64,000 bases of DNA from Bacteroides oleiciplenus YIT 12058 (GCF_000315485.1 NZ_JH992940.1:665574-729573), one strand, 5' to 3'; counted from the stretch's first letter, positions 9,218-20,094 are shown. Numbers and translations are program-made. The notes: generated by a model from the letters alone, not told the origin.

Positions 9218-10921
9218 ATGAGAAAAAACAATTTATTAGTTGGTGCCTTTACAATGGTAACATTGGTGTTAACCGCCTGTAGTAACGAAGAATTACCCAC
9301 AGAAAATCCGGGTAGTAATAATGGAAACACCGAAGTAGTGGAAGGTGTGTCTACTTATGCGCGTTTCTCTTTCAAAATGGATGGTGTGAAGCACACACGT
9401 GCTACTGCCGACGAAGAGAAAGGTGTGAAGAATATCCATGTGTATGTATTTGCTAATGGAGTTTTTGAAACTTCCACTCCTCCTAATGGTGGTGTCACCG
9501 CTAATAGTGATGGAGTATTTCACAGCGAAGTGATGAAACTGACTTCCGGTCAGAAAACAATCCTGATAGTTGCCAATAAAGGTAACGATTGGTATCCGAC
9601 ACCGACTGCAGGCACAACACTTGCTGCATTTCAAAATCAGTTAATGGAATTATATACCACTCCGGGACGTCTTGCTCATGGAGAGGCAGCTATTGCCCGT
9701 GCAGGTGAAGGATATAAGAACCTGCAAGGTACGGACGTTCCGGCAGATAATGGTTTTTTAATGAGTAATCTGTTGTCCAAGTCCAGCTTTACCTTGCAAC
9801 CGGGTATCTCCCAGGCTGATGCTGAAAGAAACAATTATGATGGCTTAGATCCTGCCAAATTCAATCATTTCGATATTTCCCTTTATCGTACAACAGCCAA
9901 GTTGCAAACGACTTATGCAGATGCGGATGCATTGGTTTATATGGCAGTGCAGGGTAATGATTTATCGAAGAAAGTAACAGTCGGTACTCTGAAAGAACCT
10001 AAATTCACTGTTCGCAATTTACCGAAACAGGTATATCTCTTCCAGCATGGAAATACGGACAGTCCACTGCTGACTCCACTGTATAGCTCGACAAATATAA
10101 CTTCAAAGTGGGCGGATTTTGAAGTGTTTGACGAAGTAAATACACCGGATCTTGAGGTCGTGGCACAAGCTGCAACACCTAACAGTATATATATACCGGA
10201 AAATGCCAATGCAACACCTGTTATCGGGAATACTTCTTATGTACTTGTAAAGGGGAAATTTGAGCCGAACAGAGACTTGGTGATTACGGATGTGAACGAT
10301 AAAGGCGAGTATGTGTATGGATTTAAGGGTACTTCCGATGAGATTGCTATATTCATGTATGCTCCTGCCTGGGGTTCTGAAATTTATGCTGTACCGTTGT
10401 CTGTTACCGAAGAGAGTGACCGCCTGAAACATGGTATGAATACGACATTGAAGACCTATTTAGTTAAAAGTGGCTTGAAAGAGTATATTGGTAAGGATGC
10501 TGTAACGCCTTTATTTGATCCTAACACAGGTAAAAATACTTATTATAGCATAGCTATCGGTACTGATGACGGTATTTATAAAACCTGTGTTATCTCTAAA
10601 AATGTTCAGAATGATGACAAGAGCGGTTATGATAAAACCGTCGTAGAGACAGTGAAATATCTGCAATATGTTAATGGGGTAACTCATTATCGTATCAACA
10701 TACAGGATAATTCATACCTGGAAAATAATAACTTACGTTATTCGGTTACCCGCAACAACCTGTATAAAGTGAATGTGAAGTCAATTTCAGGTATTGGATA
10801 CCCGAACGAACCTGATGTCACAGTGGACCCGGAAACTCCGATCAGCCAACAAACGCATATGCAGGCTCATATCACTGTTGAAGAATGGAAAGAGGTGAAT
10901 CAGGAAGCTGATTTGAACTAA
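9218..10921 (+). CDS. Mfa1/FimA-type fimbrillin shaft subunit
   Basis: A 567-aa major fimbrial subunit. It starts with a lipoprotein signal ending in the lipobox LTAC (Cys21), then a Ser/Asn/Glu-rich linker. An arginine at residue 49 (TYARF) lies where proteolytic maturation occurs in Porphyromonas Mfa1; whether it is cut here is unknown. Two beta-sandwich domains follow, and the C-terminus ends in HITVEEW, the type of terminal strand used for donor-strand exchange between subunits. The ATG at 9218 is preferred over an upstream TTG at 9203. A hairpin just after the gene may raise its mRNA level over the anchor. Confidence 0.88.
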   Translation: MRKNNLLVGAFTMVTLVLTACSNEELPTENPGSNNGNTEVVEGVSTYARFSFKMDGVKHTRATADEEKGVKNIHVYVFANGVFETSTPPNGGVTANSDGVFHSEVMKLTSGQKTILIVANKGNDWYPTPTAGTTLAAFQNQLMELYTTPGRLAHGEAAIARAGEGYKNLQGTDVPADNGFLMSNLLSKSSFTLQPGISQADAERNNYDGLDPAKFNHFDISLYRTTAKLQTTYADADALVYMAVQGNDLSKKVTVGTLKEPKFTVRNLPKQVYLFQHGNTDSPLLTPLYSSTNITSKWADFEVFDEVNTPDLEVVAQAATPNSIYIPENANATPVIGNTSYVLVKGKFEPNRDLVITDVNDKGEYVYGFKGTSDEIAIFMYAPAWGSEIYAVPLSVTEESDRLKHGMNTTLKTYLVKSGLKEYIGKDAVTPLFDPNTGKNTYYSIAIGTDDGIYKTCVISKNVQNDDKSGYDKTVVETVKYLQYVNGVTHYRINIQDNSYLENNNLRYSVTRNNLYKVNVKSISGIGYPNEPDVTVDPETPISQQTHMQAHITVEEWKEVNQEADLN

Positions 10922-10942
10922 TAATAGAATGTTAAAGAAGTC

Positions 10943-10970
10943 TCTTCTCCGGAGTTACGCCCGGAGAAGA
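10943..10970 (+). promoter_or_regulatory. Hairpin between shaft and anchor genes
   Basis: A perfect 10-bp stem, TCTTCTCCGG (10943-10952) and CCGGAGAAGA (10961-10970), around an 8-nt loop. It is followed by ACTTTCTC rather than a clean T-run, so it is either a leaky terminator or a 3'-end stabiliser. Either would make much more shaft than anchor or tip protein from one promoter. Confidence 0.65.
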
Positions 10971-11001
10971 ACTTTCTCAAAATCATAAATTAAGAAATAA
11001 G

Positions 11002-12009
11002 ATGCATTTCAAATTTACAATATTGTACCGGTATGCCGGAATAGCCGTACTCCTATGGATGTTGTCATGGCTTGCTGCGGGATGTGTAAAAGAGGATTTT
11101 TCCGGTTGCCCTACAGGTTCTTACTCTATTGCATTTGAGTATGTGAATCATACCGACACAGAACATTCCAATCGTTTCTGTACTGATGTACATAGAGTTG
11201 ATTTATATGTGTTCGATTCAACCGGATACTTTGTGAAATGCATTACCAATAGCGAAGCTCCTTTTACAGAGGACTTTCGTATTGAACCGGAACTTCCTGA
11301 AGGTAACTATACGCTGGTAGCTTGGGGAAACCTGTCTGATGAAGTAATAGTAAAACCTGCTTTTGTGAGTGGAAAAACGACCATTGAAGAAGGGTTACTT
11401 TCACTAAAAGCTATTGAAAATCAAAGCGTGGATAAAAAGTTGACCCCTGTCTTTCACGCAATCAAAGAAATAACAGTGGATGAGTCTATTGACAAGACCG
11501 ATATCCTTTCACTTATGAAAAATGAAAACCGGCTGAATCTGACAGTCAAGTGGTTTGAACAAAGCGGAATACCATGTATTCATGCCTGTGCGGACGGTGT
11601 ACGTATCCGCGTGGTCGACCCTAAAGGGGCGACTTATAAATTTGACAATTCCGTAGTTGCTTCGGGCAACGAACTGATATATTATCCCCATCAAACCATC
11701 ATCAATGACAACCACAATGAACGGGCAGAGGATTTCTCATTGATGCGTCTGATAGAGGGAGAAGAACTGACTTTGCTGGTAGAACGTCCGATGGAAGACG
11801 GAAGCGTAAAGGAACTCTATCGTTCCAACTTGGTCAGTCTGATTCGGGAGCATCCATATACCCGTATTCAAGAAGACCTCGACCGGCGCGATTATTACGA
11901 GATAGAACTTTCACTGGTAGATGATTTGGACGGCAATACGGATACATTTATGCAGGCAGCCATTACGGTAGCCGGATGGAAAATCATATTGCAGGACACC
12001 GGAATGTAG
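11002..12009 (+). CDS. FimB/Mfa2-family fimbrial anchor lipoprotein
   Basis: A 335-aa lipoprotein with lipobox LAAGC (Cys28) and the FimB/Mfa2 opening CVKEDFSGCPTG followed by FEYVNHTD and VDLYVFDSTGYFV. In the Porphyromonas system this protein terminates and anchors the fibre in the outer membrane. Its terminal ITVAGWKII strand is shared with the other subunits. It directly follows the shaft gene, the usual order. Confidence 0.85.
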   Translation: MHFKFTILYRYAGIAVLLWMLSWLAAGCVKEDFSGCPTGSYSIAFEYVNHTDTEHSNRFCTDVHRVDLYVFDSTGYFVKCITNSEAPFTEDFRIEPELPEGNYTLVAWGNLSDEVIVKPAFVSGKTTIEEGLLSLKAIENQSVDKKLTPVFHAIKEITVDESIDKTDILSLMKNENRLNLTVKWFEQSGIPCIHACADGVRIRVVDPKGATYKFDNSVVASGNELIYYPHQTIINDNHNERAEDFSLMRLIEGEELTLLVERPMEDGSVKELYRSNLVSLIREHPYTRIQEDLDRRDYYEIELSLVDDLDGNTDTFMQAAITVAGWKIILQDTGM

Positions 12010-12032
12010 TATCACATTTAACATAGAAGAAC

Positions 12033-13979
12033 ATGAAAATAAAGTATTTATCGGAATTGGGCTTGATACCGCTGCTGTTATGGTTGATGACCGCCTGTAC
12101 CACTGATTTGGAACACCCCTTGGATGAGAAGGGACAGGACAGTGGAACGGAGATTCCCATCAATATATTGCCTAAACTTTCCGTAGGGCTGGACACGCGG
12201 TTATCGAAGTTGCGTGTTATCATCTTTTCCACACGCAACTCCAAACCTTATGATCCCAAAGTATTGATAAGTAACGAATTGGTAGATGTGAATAAAGACT
12301 ATACGACCATTACTTATGCGGGTTACAATGATATCTATGTAATCGGTAACGAGCCTGTGGATCTTTCGGGCGTGAAGTCACCGGACGATTTGAAAACCAT
12401 CCGTATGAACGCTGAAAGTAGTCCGACTACTGTGCTCTACAAGCAGTTACTCAATGTGAGGGTGAAAAGTAAAGATGAAATATATCTGGATGGAGAAACT
12501 TCGTCCGTATCGAAGTTGGAGATAAAACTACAGCATGTCATGGCAAAATTGAGTGTTGATTTCGATTTGAGCACGGAGGTCATGGAAGGTGGGACAACGT
12601 CTACAGGAGTGCATCTTGATTTTGAATCGATGGAGATAGCTTATATTCCTAAATCCATCGGTTTAATCCCGCAGAAATATGACTCGGATCAAGGCTATCT
12701 GGATAATCTTAGTTTTTCTTTAAAGAATACAAGTACTATAGCGAATCGTTTCACGTGGTTTTCCGGTGAAATCTATTTACCGGAGCATTTGATAGGGAAT
12801 AATGACTATAGAACGATACTTCGCATTAAGGGGAAGGCAAATAGCGTAACTCATATCTACACTTTGCCTGTCGGTGACGCGATGAACTCTGTTGACTCTC
12901 ATTCTACAGAGTGGAACGTTACTCGTAACCGTCATTATAAGTTGACTATCCGAGCTATCACCGGATATGGCGAAGAATTGCTTGAAGCCAGTGCAAGAGT
13001 TGCCGGTTGGTCGGAGATAAACGTGCCGATAGAAATACCGGGGGCAGGTTTTATTGCATTGAGTTCGCGTGAGATTGATGTTAAGTCTATCCGCTTCTTT
13101 ACTTATACACGTTTTGTCTGTAGTGATGAAGTGGTAGTCAAGCTTCCGAATGGAGTGACGCTTGACAATCAGCTAAGCATGGACATAGAGTATGATGATG
13201 AAACTAAAAGAAGTGGCCGGATAGGTTTTAAAAAGGGGAACTGGAACACCGGTGCGGATATTACATATACTGCTACACTAATGTCGGGAATGGCTTCGGT
13301 TAAGTTGGATCTGAAACTTTTTAAGAGAGAAATCTCTTCTTCGCAACAAGGTAAGACTAATTGGGCGTATGCCATGGGATATCCAGGCTCTGCCAATACG
13401 ACTAACGTTGGTATTTATAATGCAGCCTTATATAGAAAGCAGGCTAACCCCACAGGATGCAATGCCTATTATGTAGGCGCAAAAGACGATCCGGTTAGAG
13501 GACAGGGTTGTTGGAGACTTGCAACGATTGCGGAGAATCAGGCGAGTGGTGGACTAATTCTATGGTGTATTGAAGAAGTTAGTGCAAAAAATGCTTATTT
13601 AGCAGGACAAAGTTATTTCGGGAATATCTCGAAAGAAAGCTCTTATCCATACTATTGTGTACTTGATGTCCGTCCGCCTGAACTTTCAGATTTTATAGTC
13701 TCGGATGTAGACATAAAGGATATTTCGAAAGACGAAGCCCCACAAGTCTGTACTGCGATGGGAAGTGGTTGGAGGCTTCCTACAGGAAAGGAAACGGACT
13801 ATGTGTTTAAGTATGCGGGAACCAACGGACTGCCGAACAATTTCTTTTCTGACAGCTATTGGGGTAAAGAAAACGATACACTTATTGTAGCTACTATCCC
13901 CGATCCGGATGGGAGCGAGACAACAGATGACTTAAGAAATCAGACACATACGGTGCGTTGTGTAAAATCACGTTATTAA
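12033..13979 (+). CDS. Fimbrial tip or accessory lipoprotein with C-terminal FISUMP-like domain
   Basis: A 648-aa lipoprotein (lipobox MTAC, Cys22). The N-terminal 330 residues form a fimbrillin-like module ending with SARVAGWSEI, a likely acceptor/donor strand. The C-terminal part has the shape of a Fibrobacter-paralog-type domain: GCWRLATIAE, MGSGWRLPTGKE, SDSYWG and a final HTVRCVK. Such domains are common at the tips of Bacteroides surface structures, so I read it as a tip adhesin. Ligand unknown. Confidence 0.75.
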   Translation: MKIKYLSELGLIPLLLWLMTACTTDLEHPLDEKGQDSGTEIPINILPKLSVGLDTRLSKLRVIIFSTRNSKPYDPKVLISNELVDVNKDYTTITYAGYNDIYVIGNEPVDLSGVKSPDDLKTIRMNAESSPTTVLYKQLLNVRVKSKDEIYLDGETSSVSKLEIKLQHVMAKLSVDFDLSTEVMEGGTTSTGVHLDFESMEIAYIPKSIGLIPQKYDSDQGYLDNLSFSLKNTSTIANRFTWFSGEIYLPEHLIGNNDYRTILRIKGKANSVTHIYTLPVGDAMNSVDSHSTEWNVTRNRHYKLTIRAITGYGEELLEASARVAGWSEINVPIEIPGAGFIALSSREIDVKSIRFFTYTRFVCSDEVVVKLPNGVTLDNQLSMDIEYDDETKRSGRIGFKKGNWNTGADITYTATLMSGMASVKLDLKLFKREISSSQQGKTNWAYAMGYPGSANTTNVGIYNAALYRKQANPTGCNAYYVGAKDDPVRGQGCWRLATIAENQASGGLILWCIEEVSAKNAYLAGQSYFGNISKESSYPYYCVLDVRPPELSDFIVSDVDIKDISKDEAPQVCTAMGSGWRLPTGKETDYVFKYAGTNGLPNNFFSDSYWGKENDTLIVATIPDPDGSETTDDLRNQTHTVRCVKSRY

Positions 13980-13983
13980 GGAT

Positions 13984-15615
13984 ATGAAGTATAATATGAG
14001 ATATATAGGGCTAATTTGGATATTCTTTTCCGTTTGTCTGTTAGCTTGTGTGGACGAGACGTCCGAGGTTACCGGAGGAAAGTCCGGTGAACTGGAACAG
14101 GTTGTGTTAAAACTGAATGTACAAGAGGAATCATTAGTCCGAACCCGTGCAGTAACTGAACCTGATGACACGGAAAAAATAGGAAGTATAGACTTTTTCA
14201 TTTTTAATGCTGCCGGACAAGTGGTTGTGCACGAGCAGCCTGCTGTGGAATGGACGGGAACAGAATACAAGATGACGGTGGGTATTCCCTCAGCTTCCGG
14301 TGAGCATACACTCTATATGGTTGCTAACTATCCGATGGATAAGAGAACCATAAAAACATTGCAGGACTTGGAAAATCAAGTGAGTACAAGTGGGGAAGCG
14401 TCCGTATCTCCCCTATTTGTTATGGCTACACAAAAAATAACACTTTCCGCTCTTAATGCCACTATTATCAGCAATGCCTTGAGTAGTAATGGAGTTGACG
14501 GAATAATTAATCTGAAACGGAATGTGGCAAAGTTTAGTGTCGGAGTGACGGCAGTTAATTTTAAACTGAATTACGTAGAGTGGAAGAACTGCCCGACATC
14601 AGCACCTCTATTGCTTGAAAAAAGTTATGTAAGTCCTGAAACAAAGTCGGTGATCGGTTCGTCTACCGAATCGTCTCCGGATTATCTTTATCGAATACAG
14701 AATATAGGAACGGATGTTCATAAAGGTTTTCATGTGTTGGTAGGTGGAGAATATACGGCAAAAGACGGAAACACTACGACAGGATATTATAAACTCCGCT
14801 TATATACAGTAGACGGGAGTGGTGTAAAAACTCCGCTGACTTCCATTGACGGTAACAATTATTATAAACTTGATATCCGTAGTGTTTCGGGAACAGGTGC
14901 CGATTCGCCGGGAAAGGCGGAAATGAATGGCTTTTCGAATGATATGGAAGCATTTACTATTTTGGACTTTACGGGTAGTACGACTTACCGGGAAACATAT
15001 CTACAGAATGGTTATCAACTGGGATTCACCAATTCGTCTTGGAAAATATATGATAGTGAGCGTTTAAATTATTATCCGATAGGAAACTTTTACCGTACTA
15101 TCCGTGATGCTTCTTTAAAGAATAATACGACACTTGATCCTGATTATCCAGATAAAGATCGAGGAGTGGTGATTGCCAGAGAAAAGTGGACTAGTCCTCT
15201 AATTACCGGAATGAAGCAATGTACCGATACTCCGAACAGTCCTATAGAAATGGAGTTATTTTTCGTCGATTCGGCCGGTATGGAAGGGAAGGAATATAGA
15301 TTTACCAGTGTTATTCAATATGGTGTTCTACAAAAAAGTATTACCATAGATCGTTATCCTTCTGTGAATAGTACATATTCGGTACTTGCAATGCCCAATA
15401 CGAGTTATGGTGAAGTGGTGCTCGGTTCTTCTTGGGTTGGTCTTGCGGCCCAGCGTCACGAGGGGACAACTCTTTACAAGCAATTGGATTCGGATAACAA
15501 CTATATTTTCATCCATGTATTGGCTAATAATACGGGATCATCTCGTACAGCTACCGTACAGCTATTTGGAAATAATGGATACAGTCAAATCATTATTCGA
15601 CAAGAAGCAAACTAA
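13984..15615 (+). CDS. Fimbrillin-like lipoprotein, accessory or tip subunit
   Basis: A 543-aa lipoprotein (lipobox LLAC, Cys22). The mature protein opens with the fimbrillin pattern EEKIGSIDFFIFNAAG-like (here DTEKIGSIDFFIFNAAGQVV) and VANYPMDKRTIKTLQDLE, and closes with a BACON-like beta-domain (VLAMPNTSYGEVVLG, GYSQIIIRQEAN) that may bind glycans or mucin. It starts 4 bases after the preceding stop. Probably an accessory tip protein; the exact Mfa3/4/5 equivalence cannot be told. Confidence 0.75.
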   Translation: MKYNMRYIGLIWIFFSVCLLACVDETSEVTGGKSGELEQVVLKLNVQEESLVRTRAVTEPDDTEKIGSIDFFIFNAAGQVVVHEQPAVEWTGTEYKMTVGIPSASGEHTLYMVANYPMDKRTIKTLQDLENQVSTSGEASVSPLFVMATQKITLSALNATIISNALSSNGVDGIINLKRNVAKFSVGVTAVNFKLNYVEWKNCPTSAPLLLEKSYVSPETKSVIGSSTESSPDYLYRIQNIGTDVHKGFHVLVGGEYTAKDGNTTTGYYKLRLYTVDGSGVKTPLTSIDGNNYYKLDIRSVSGTGADSPGKAEMNGFSNDMEAFTILDFTGSTTYRETYLQNGYQLGFTNSSWKIYDSERLNYYPIGNFYRTIRDASLKNNTTLDPDYPDKDRGVVIAREKWTSPLITGMKQCTDTPNSPIEMELFFVDSAGMEGKEYRFTSVIQYGVLQKSITIDRYPSVNSTYSVLAMPNTSYGEVVLGSSWVGLAAQRHEGTTLYKQLDSDNNYIFIHVLANNTGSSRTATVQLFGNNGYSQIIIRQEAN

Positions 15616-15637
15616 AACAATCAGAAGGGGAAAACAT

Positions 15638-15928
15638 ATGAATGATAAAATGAAGACTATTCAACTAAGAGAAAAGGACAACAAGGGTCGCATCTACATA
15701 TATTATATAGGAGATGTATGGAAAGCTTTTGGGCGCTCAGCCTATTATGTACACCAGTTTTATCCGGAGTTGCATATTGTGGAAGATGACAAGCAGTCGG
15801 CAGCAGGGACTCATATATCTATTCCCGACGAGTATTTATTACGGCTTTCTGAAGAGAACCTGGTATTTGCAGGAGATGATTATATACAGGTGAAAGTTCC
15901 GGCAACACTGCTTTGCCAATCAAAATGA
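15638..15928 (+). CDS. Hypothetical 96-aa fimbrial operon protein
   Basis: A small soluble protein with no signal peptide and no recognised family. It holds IYIYYIGDVWKAFGRSAYYV near the start and an acidic C-terminal half. A GAAGGGGA Shine-Dalgarno-like run precedes the ATG at 15638. Its TGA overlaps the next ATG (ATGA), so it is made with the thioredoxin-like lipoprotein. Being cytoplasmic in an operon of exported proteins, it may be regulatory. Confidence 0.75.
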   Translation: MNDKMKTIQLREKDNKGRIYIYYIGDVWKAFGRSAYYVHQFYPELHIVEDDKQSAAGTHISIPDEYLLRLSEENLVFAGDDYIQVKVPATLLCQSK

Positions 15929-16845
15929 GGAGTAAGCTATATGTCATAATAAGATTTCGTCAGAAAGCCTTGAAGTCCTTATTTATTGCTTTGGGTATCT
16001 TTTGGGGTGCTTGCTCCTGCATAACGGATCGGAAGCAGGATACCGGAAGCATTGAGCATTTGGGAGATAAATATGATTTCACAGATTCAATGCTGATGGA
16101 TAAGCCGGAGGTTGCTGAAGCAATGCTGGTGGATTATCTTGCCGGTTTGCCCCAACTCACTGAAGAGGAAGCGTGCGGAAGTGTCCGGAAGTTAGTAGCA
16201 AAATACGGAGCTGATGATTCCGTAAGTCGCTGGCTCCTGCAACGGCTGGAACATCATTTGTACGAGCCGGACTCGCCGATACGGAATGATAATTATTATA
16301 TTTCAGTATTGGAGGAAGCATTGGTTTCCGGACATCTGAATGGAATGATGCGCGTACGTCCGCTGTATCAATTGAAGATGCTTAAAAAGAATCGGACGGG
16401 AGATATAGCTGCCGATTTCAGCTTCACTCTTCCTGCCGGAGAACTTCAGAACCTATGGGGCATTCCTGCCCAATATACATTGTTGTTGTTTTACGATCCG
16501 GATTGTATGCATTGCTTGAGCTATATACAGCAGCTATCTGAATCTCCGGTAATAAACTCTTTGCTGCAACGTAGTGAACCGGCTTTGCCGCAACTTGCTT
16601 TGGTTGCGATTTGTACGGAAAGTGATATGGATACGTGGTGGGAATATCAGAATTCTCTTCCTTCCACATGGGTAAACGGTTATGATTCAAGGAGCGTATT
16701 GACTGAAAAAGAACTCTATTTTTTGCGTTCTCTCCCTTCGCTATATTTATTGGGCGCGGACAAGCAAGTATTATTGAAAGAGCCGTCATCTATAAGTGAA
16801 GTTACCAATTATTTATTGAAGGAGGTTGGCCTGCCGCATACATAA
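15925..16845 (+). CDS. Lipoprotein with thioredoxin-like CMHC domain (DUF5106-like)
   Basis: A 306-aa protein, last in the fimbrial operon. A basic N-terminus and hydrophobic segment end in a lipobox FWGAC (Cys30). The first 150 mature residues are helical and resemble DUF5106, and a thioredoxin-fold domain follows, with LLLFYDPDCMHCLSY placing a redox CxxC at Cys194/Cys197. It may form or reduce disulfides in subunits such as the DUF3575 protein; this is inference. The ATG at 15925 is preferred to a TTG at 15913 because it gives the ATGA overlap. Confidence 0.8.
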   Translation: MRSKLYVIIRFRQKALKSLFIALGIFWGACSCITDRKQDTGSIEHLGDKYDFTDSMLMDKPEVAEAMLVDYLAGLPQLTEEEACGSVRKLVAKYGADDSVSRWLLQRLEHHLYEPDSPIRNDNYYISVLEEALVSGHLNGMMRVRPLYQLKMLKKNRTGDIAADFSFTLPAGELQNLWGIPAQYTLLLFYDPDCMHCLSYIQQLSESPVINSLLQRSEPALPQLALVAICTESDMDTWWEYQNSLPSTWVNGYDSRSVLTEKELYFLRSLPSLYLLGADKQVLLKEPSSISEVTNYLLKEVGLPHT

Positions 16846-16864
16846 TCAACTCATCCGTTGCCGG

Positions 16865-16898
16865 TCAGCAACACAACCTTCGAGGGCCGGGTTGCTGA
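16865..16898 (+). terminator. Terminator between fimbrial operon and convergent kinase gene
   Basis: An 8-bp inverted repeat, TCAGCAAC (16865-16872) and GTTGCTGA (16891-16898), between two converging genes. A short TTTT follows on the plus strand. It probably serves as the operon terminator. Confidence 0.55.
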
Positions 16899-16923
16899 TG
16901 CAGTTTTCATGATTGAGTAGTTT

Positions 16924-19900
16924 TTATAAGACCATCAACCGGGTACTCAGAAGGTCGACAATCATTGACTGAAGCACCTTGGCGTTGATCGGTTTGGGGG
17001 TGTATCCGTCGAATCCCTGGCTGAGAATGCGTTGCTCGTCGGAAGCGTAGGCATAAGCCGTAACAGCGAGTATGGGTACATCCTTTGAAATTTTGCGTAT
17101 TTCGGCGGTGGCTTCATAGCCATCCATTACAGGCATATTGATATCCATCAGTACGATATGCGGACTGTGATTTTTGAACAACTCCACAGCTTCCTCACCG
17201 TTCCATGCGTGCAGGACACAATAATCTTTTTTAAGGATTGTCTCGAACAGAGTGTAATTGCTCATGTTGTCCTCAGCGACGAGAATAGTGATTTTATCTT
17301 TCAGTACGGTCTGAAGCGTATATTCCTGTTGGGGTTTATTCTCTTTTTTCGCCAGAATATTCGGGATCGTGAACCAGAAAGTCGAACCTTTGCCCGGTTC
17401 GGATTCCACGCCGATTTCGCCGCCCATTTTGTTAACGATGGTTTTGCAAATAGGCAGGCCCAGACCTGTCCCCTGCGCAAATCCATTGAGTTTGACAAAG
17501 CGCATGAAAATATCGGCCTGTTTCTCTTGGGGAATACCGCAGCCGGTATCCGTTACATAAAAACGAAGCATTCCCTCCTTCCTCTGCGCCGTATATCCCA
17601 TTGATATACCTCCTTCTTCGGTAAATTTAATGGCATTGGTGGTCAGGTTGATCAGCAACTGGCTCAGACGATTGCGGTCTGTCTTGATGATGCAGTCGGG
17701 CAAGCTGTCCTTCAACCGAACCGTCAGACCTTTGTCTTCGGCCCGCAACTGCATCGTTTTGATCGTCTCCTTTATCAGGGCATTCACATCGACGGGAGTT
17801 TCGGCGAACTCCAGTGTTCCGGCCTCAATTTTACTCAGATCGAGGATGTCGCCGATCAATTGCAGCAGCAATTCATTATTATTTTCGATAATCCGGACAT
17901 ACTCTTCGCGTTCTGCGGCTTCCTCCGCCGTATTCAACAATCCTGAGAAGCCTACAATGGCATTCAATGGAGTACGTATCTCATGGCTCATGTTGGCAAG
18001 GAATGCCGACTTAAGCCGATTCGATTCTTCGGCCTTATCGCGGGCATCGATCAGCTCGTATTCCATTTTTTTGCGTTGCGTGATGACGAGAGATGAACCG
18101 ACCAGCGTGATTGGTTTACCATTTTCATCGCGTTTGTCTACGGCGGCCTGAGCCTCGACCCAGTCCATCCTGTGGCCGTTTTTGTCGCGCGTTAAAACCC
18201 GGTACTCTTCATGCACTTTAGGACAGCGGTCTTCGATCAAATCTCGAAATGCCTGTTCGACCCGGTGACGGTCCTCCTTATGTATTTTGGAAAAATACTG
18301 CGAATCGGGAACAGATAATTTTTCCTCGTCAATTTCATGTCCGATATTGCTCAATTCTACCGGACGGTTAATGTCGCACAGGATTTTATGTTCACACAAA
18401 TCCCAGTTCCATGGAACGATACTGGCCACTTCCAGTGCCAGCGCCAGTTTTTGATTCGTGGTATTTAGTTTCTGCTGGGCGTTGTGCAGCTCAGTAACGT
18501 CAACATAGTAGGCATCGACATACCCCAACTTTGCGGCCGGCGTTACTACGACATTCTGGTAAAACCCCTGCTCTGAGAAATACTGCGTATAAGTGATGGC
18601 CCTTTTTTCGGTATCCGCTAATACTGCAAGACGCAGAGTAACCTCCAGATCAGCACCGAAGAATTCGCTACCTTTATAACTGTCCGTTTCAACCCCGTGA
18701 GTAAAGTACGTCGTAAAACGGCCATTTGTCCGACCGATCTCCAGGTCTATGACCTCCCCATTTCCCCCTCGGATGAGTTTCGCCTGCATATAGGCGACCG
18801 GCATATTATCGAACAGGTTGGTAAATTCCCTGCTGGTTTCAAACTCCCGCCTCTGGGCTGTATTGAGGGCTTTCAGCGTGCGAATGCGATGATTGAGAAA
18901 ATAAAAAAGCAACAACCCCAGAATTAAAATACTTCCGGCAATAAAGAGCAGACGATGCTGTTGGAAGAAAGTTTGCGGGCGGTCGATGAATATGCTTTCG
19001 GGCGGACAATCATCTGCCGTAAAACCTTTCGCAACAAGGGCTGGATAATTGAAAAAAGGCATTGCCGCCGAATGATAAAAGGGAATTTCCCGAGGGGATT
19101 TCCCGGCAAGAACCGATGAAATAGTCTGTAACAAATGTGCCTCGAATGCGTTCGGATCACAGAAATAGCCACCTACCATTCCGCTGTTGTTCATTACGGG
19201 ACTTTTGAGCGCAAAAACAGGAACCGGAGTATTGGATATTACCCGGAACGAATTGGCATTGATGACCGGGCTCCCCACTAACTCCGACTTCCGGAACCAA
19301 GAGGAGAAAAGCACACCGGTAGAGGCGATATCGGCAGAATCCAATTGCCCCAACAGCTCATTTAACGACATGTCAGCAGCTGAAAGGAAGCGGTACTCAA
19401 GCTGAGGATATTCCTGTGCCATCAGGTGTTCCAAATCGTAGCTAAGCTGCTGGTTAACGTAACGACCGTCGCCGACCAACCAGACTTTTTTCAACCCGGG
19501 GATCATTTTCTTTAGCATAGCGACATTTTCTTTGGGAAACATTGGGATTTGAAGCACCGTCAGGTTGTATTGATCTGTAAGCGTCACAAGTTTCACACGT
19601 TCCTGCGGCGAAAGAGGCCGTTTCTCAATATAGGCCATGTCGGGTCCGATATAATTTTCTTCCGCACACAGGATCATCGGGATGTCACCCCAGTGGGCAC
19701 GGATTGCTTTTTTAAAGAGCAAAGATGGATTGCCCAACAGGAGCAAGGCTTTCGGAATCCTGTTCGAGTATTTATCGAAAAGGGCGTTTGCCATACGGTC
19801 GAACTGAACCGTGTCGTTCACCATCAGCATGTTCATGTGTTCGATGAAAATGGTAGTATTATGACCGGCTGAAAACTGTTTGTGAATAGGTTCGATAATA

Positions 19901-20085
19901 GCGTTGCTCCACGGTGCATCCGAGGTATATGTATTGAGGACCAGCAGATAATCGCCCATGAAATTAGAAGGCTGATTATCCGGGGCGGTTTGGCCCTGAA
20001 TCTCCGACACAAATATAAGCGTGATCAAAAGAAGACCGATTTTACGTAATAAAGAAGGCATATTGTATAAAAAGTTAAGTTTCAT
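16924..20085 (-). CDS. Hybrid sensor histidine kinase/response regulator
   Basis: A 1053-aa membrane kinase. Residues 12-30 are a signal anchor, and 40-370 a periplasmic sensor resembling a type I periplasmic-binding fold ([27 protein letters not shown]). A membrane helix lies at 377-398, followed by two PAS-like domains. The kinase core has the H-box [12 protein letters not shown] (His701), N-box (NLTTNAIKF, about 813-821) and G-boxes ([15 protein letters not shown]). A receiver at 932-1050 has Asp981 in [11 protein letters not shown], acidic E937/D938 and Lys1031. There is no DNA-binding output domain, so its signal must pass to another protein. It follows an AraC gene by 9 bases. Confidence 0.93.
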   Translation of the reverse strand: MKLNFLYNMPSLLRKIGLLLITLIFVSEIQGQTAPDNQPSNFMGDYLLVLNTYTSDAPWSNAIIEPIHKQFSAGHNTTIFIEHMNMLMVNDTVQFDRMANALFDKYSNRIPKALLLLGNPSLLFKKAIRAHWGDIPMILCAEENYIGPDMAYIEKRPLSPQERVKLVTLTDQYNLTVLQIPMFPKENVAMLKKMIPGLKKVWLVGDGRYVNQQLSYDLEHLMAQEYPQLEYRFLSAADMSLNELLGQLDSADIASTGVLFSSWFRKSELVGSPVINANSFRVISNTPVPVFALKSPVMNNSGMVGGYFCDPNAFEAHLLQTISSVLAGKSPREIPFYHSAAMPFFNYPALVAKGFTADDCPPESIFIDRPQTFFQQHRLLFIAGSILILGLLLFYFLNHRIRTLKALNTAQRREFETSREFTNLFDNMPVAYMQAKLIRGGNGEVIDLEIGRTNGRFTTYFTHGVETDSYKGSEFFGADLEVTLRLAVLADTEKRAITYTQYFSEQGFYQNVVVTPAAKLGYVDAYYVDVTELHNAQQKLNTTNQKLALALEVASIVPWNWDLCEHKILCDINRPVELSNIGHEIDEEKLSVPDSQYFSKIHKEDRHRVEQAFRDLIEDRCPKVHEEYRVLTRDKNGHRMDWVEAQAAVDKRDENGKPITLVGSSLVITQRKKMEYELIDARDKAEESNRLKSAFLANMSHEIRTPLNAIVGFSGLLNTAEEAAEREEYVRIIENNNELLLQLIGDILDLSKIEAGTLEFAETPVDVNALIKETIKTMQLRAEDKGLTVRLKDSLPDCIIKTDRNRLSQLLINLTTNAIKFTEEGGISMGYTAQRKEGMLRFYVTDTGCGIPQEKQADIFMRFVKLNGFAQGTGLGLPICKTIVNKMGGEIGVESEPGKGSTFWFTIPNILAKKENKPQQEYTLQTVLKDKITILVAEDNMSNYTLFETILKKDYCVLHAWNGEEAVELFKNHSPHIVLMDINMPVMDGYEATAEIRKISKDVPILAVTAYAYASDEQRILSQGFDGYTPKPINAKVLQSMIVDLLSTRLMVL

Positions 20086-20094
20086 ATTGAATTA

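Noticed and set aside
16924..20085. Plus-strand reading frames inside the kinase gene
   Set aside because: They are shadows of the kinase, whose domains are intact on the minus strand.
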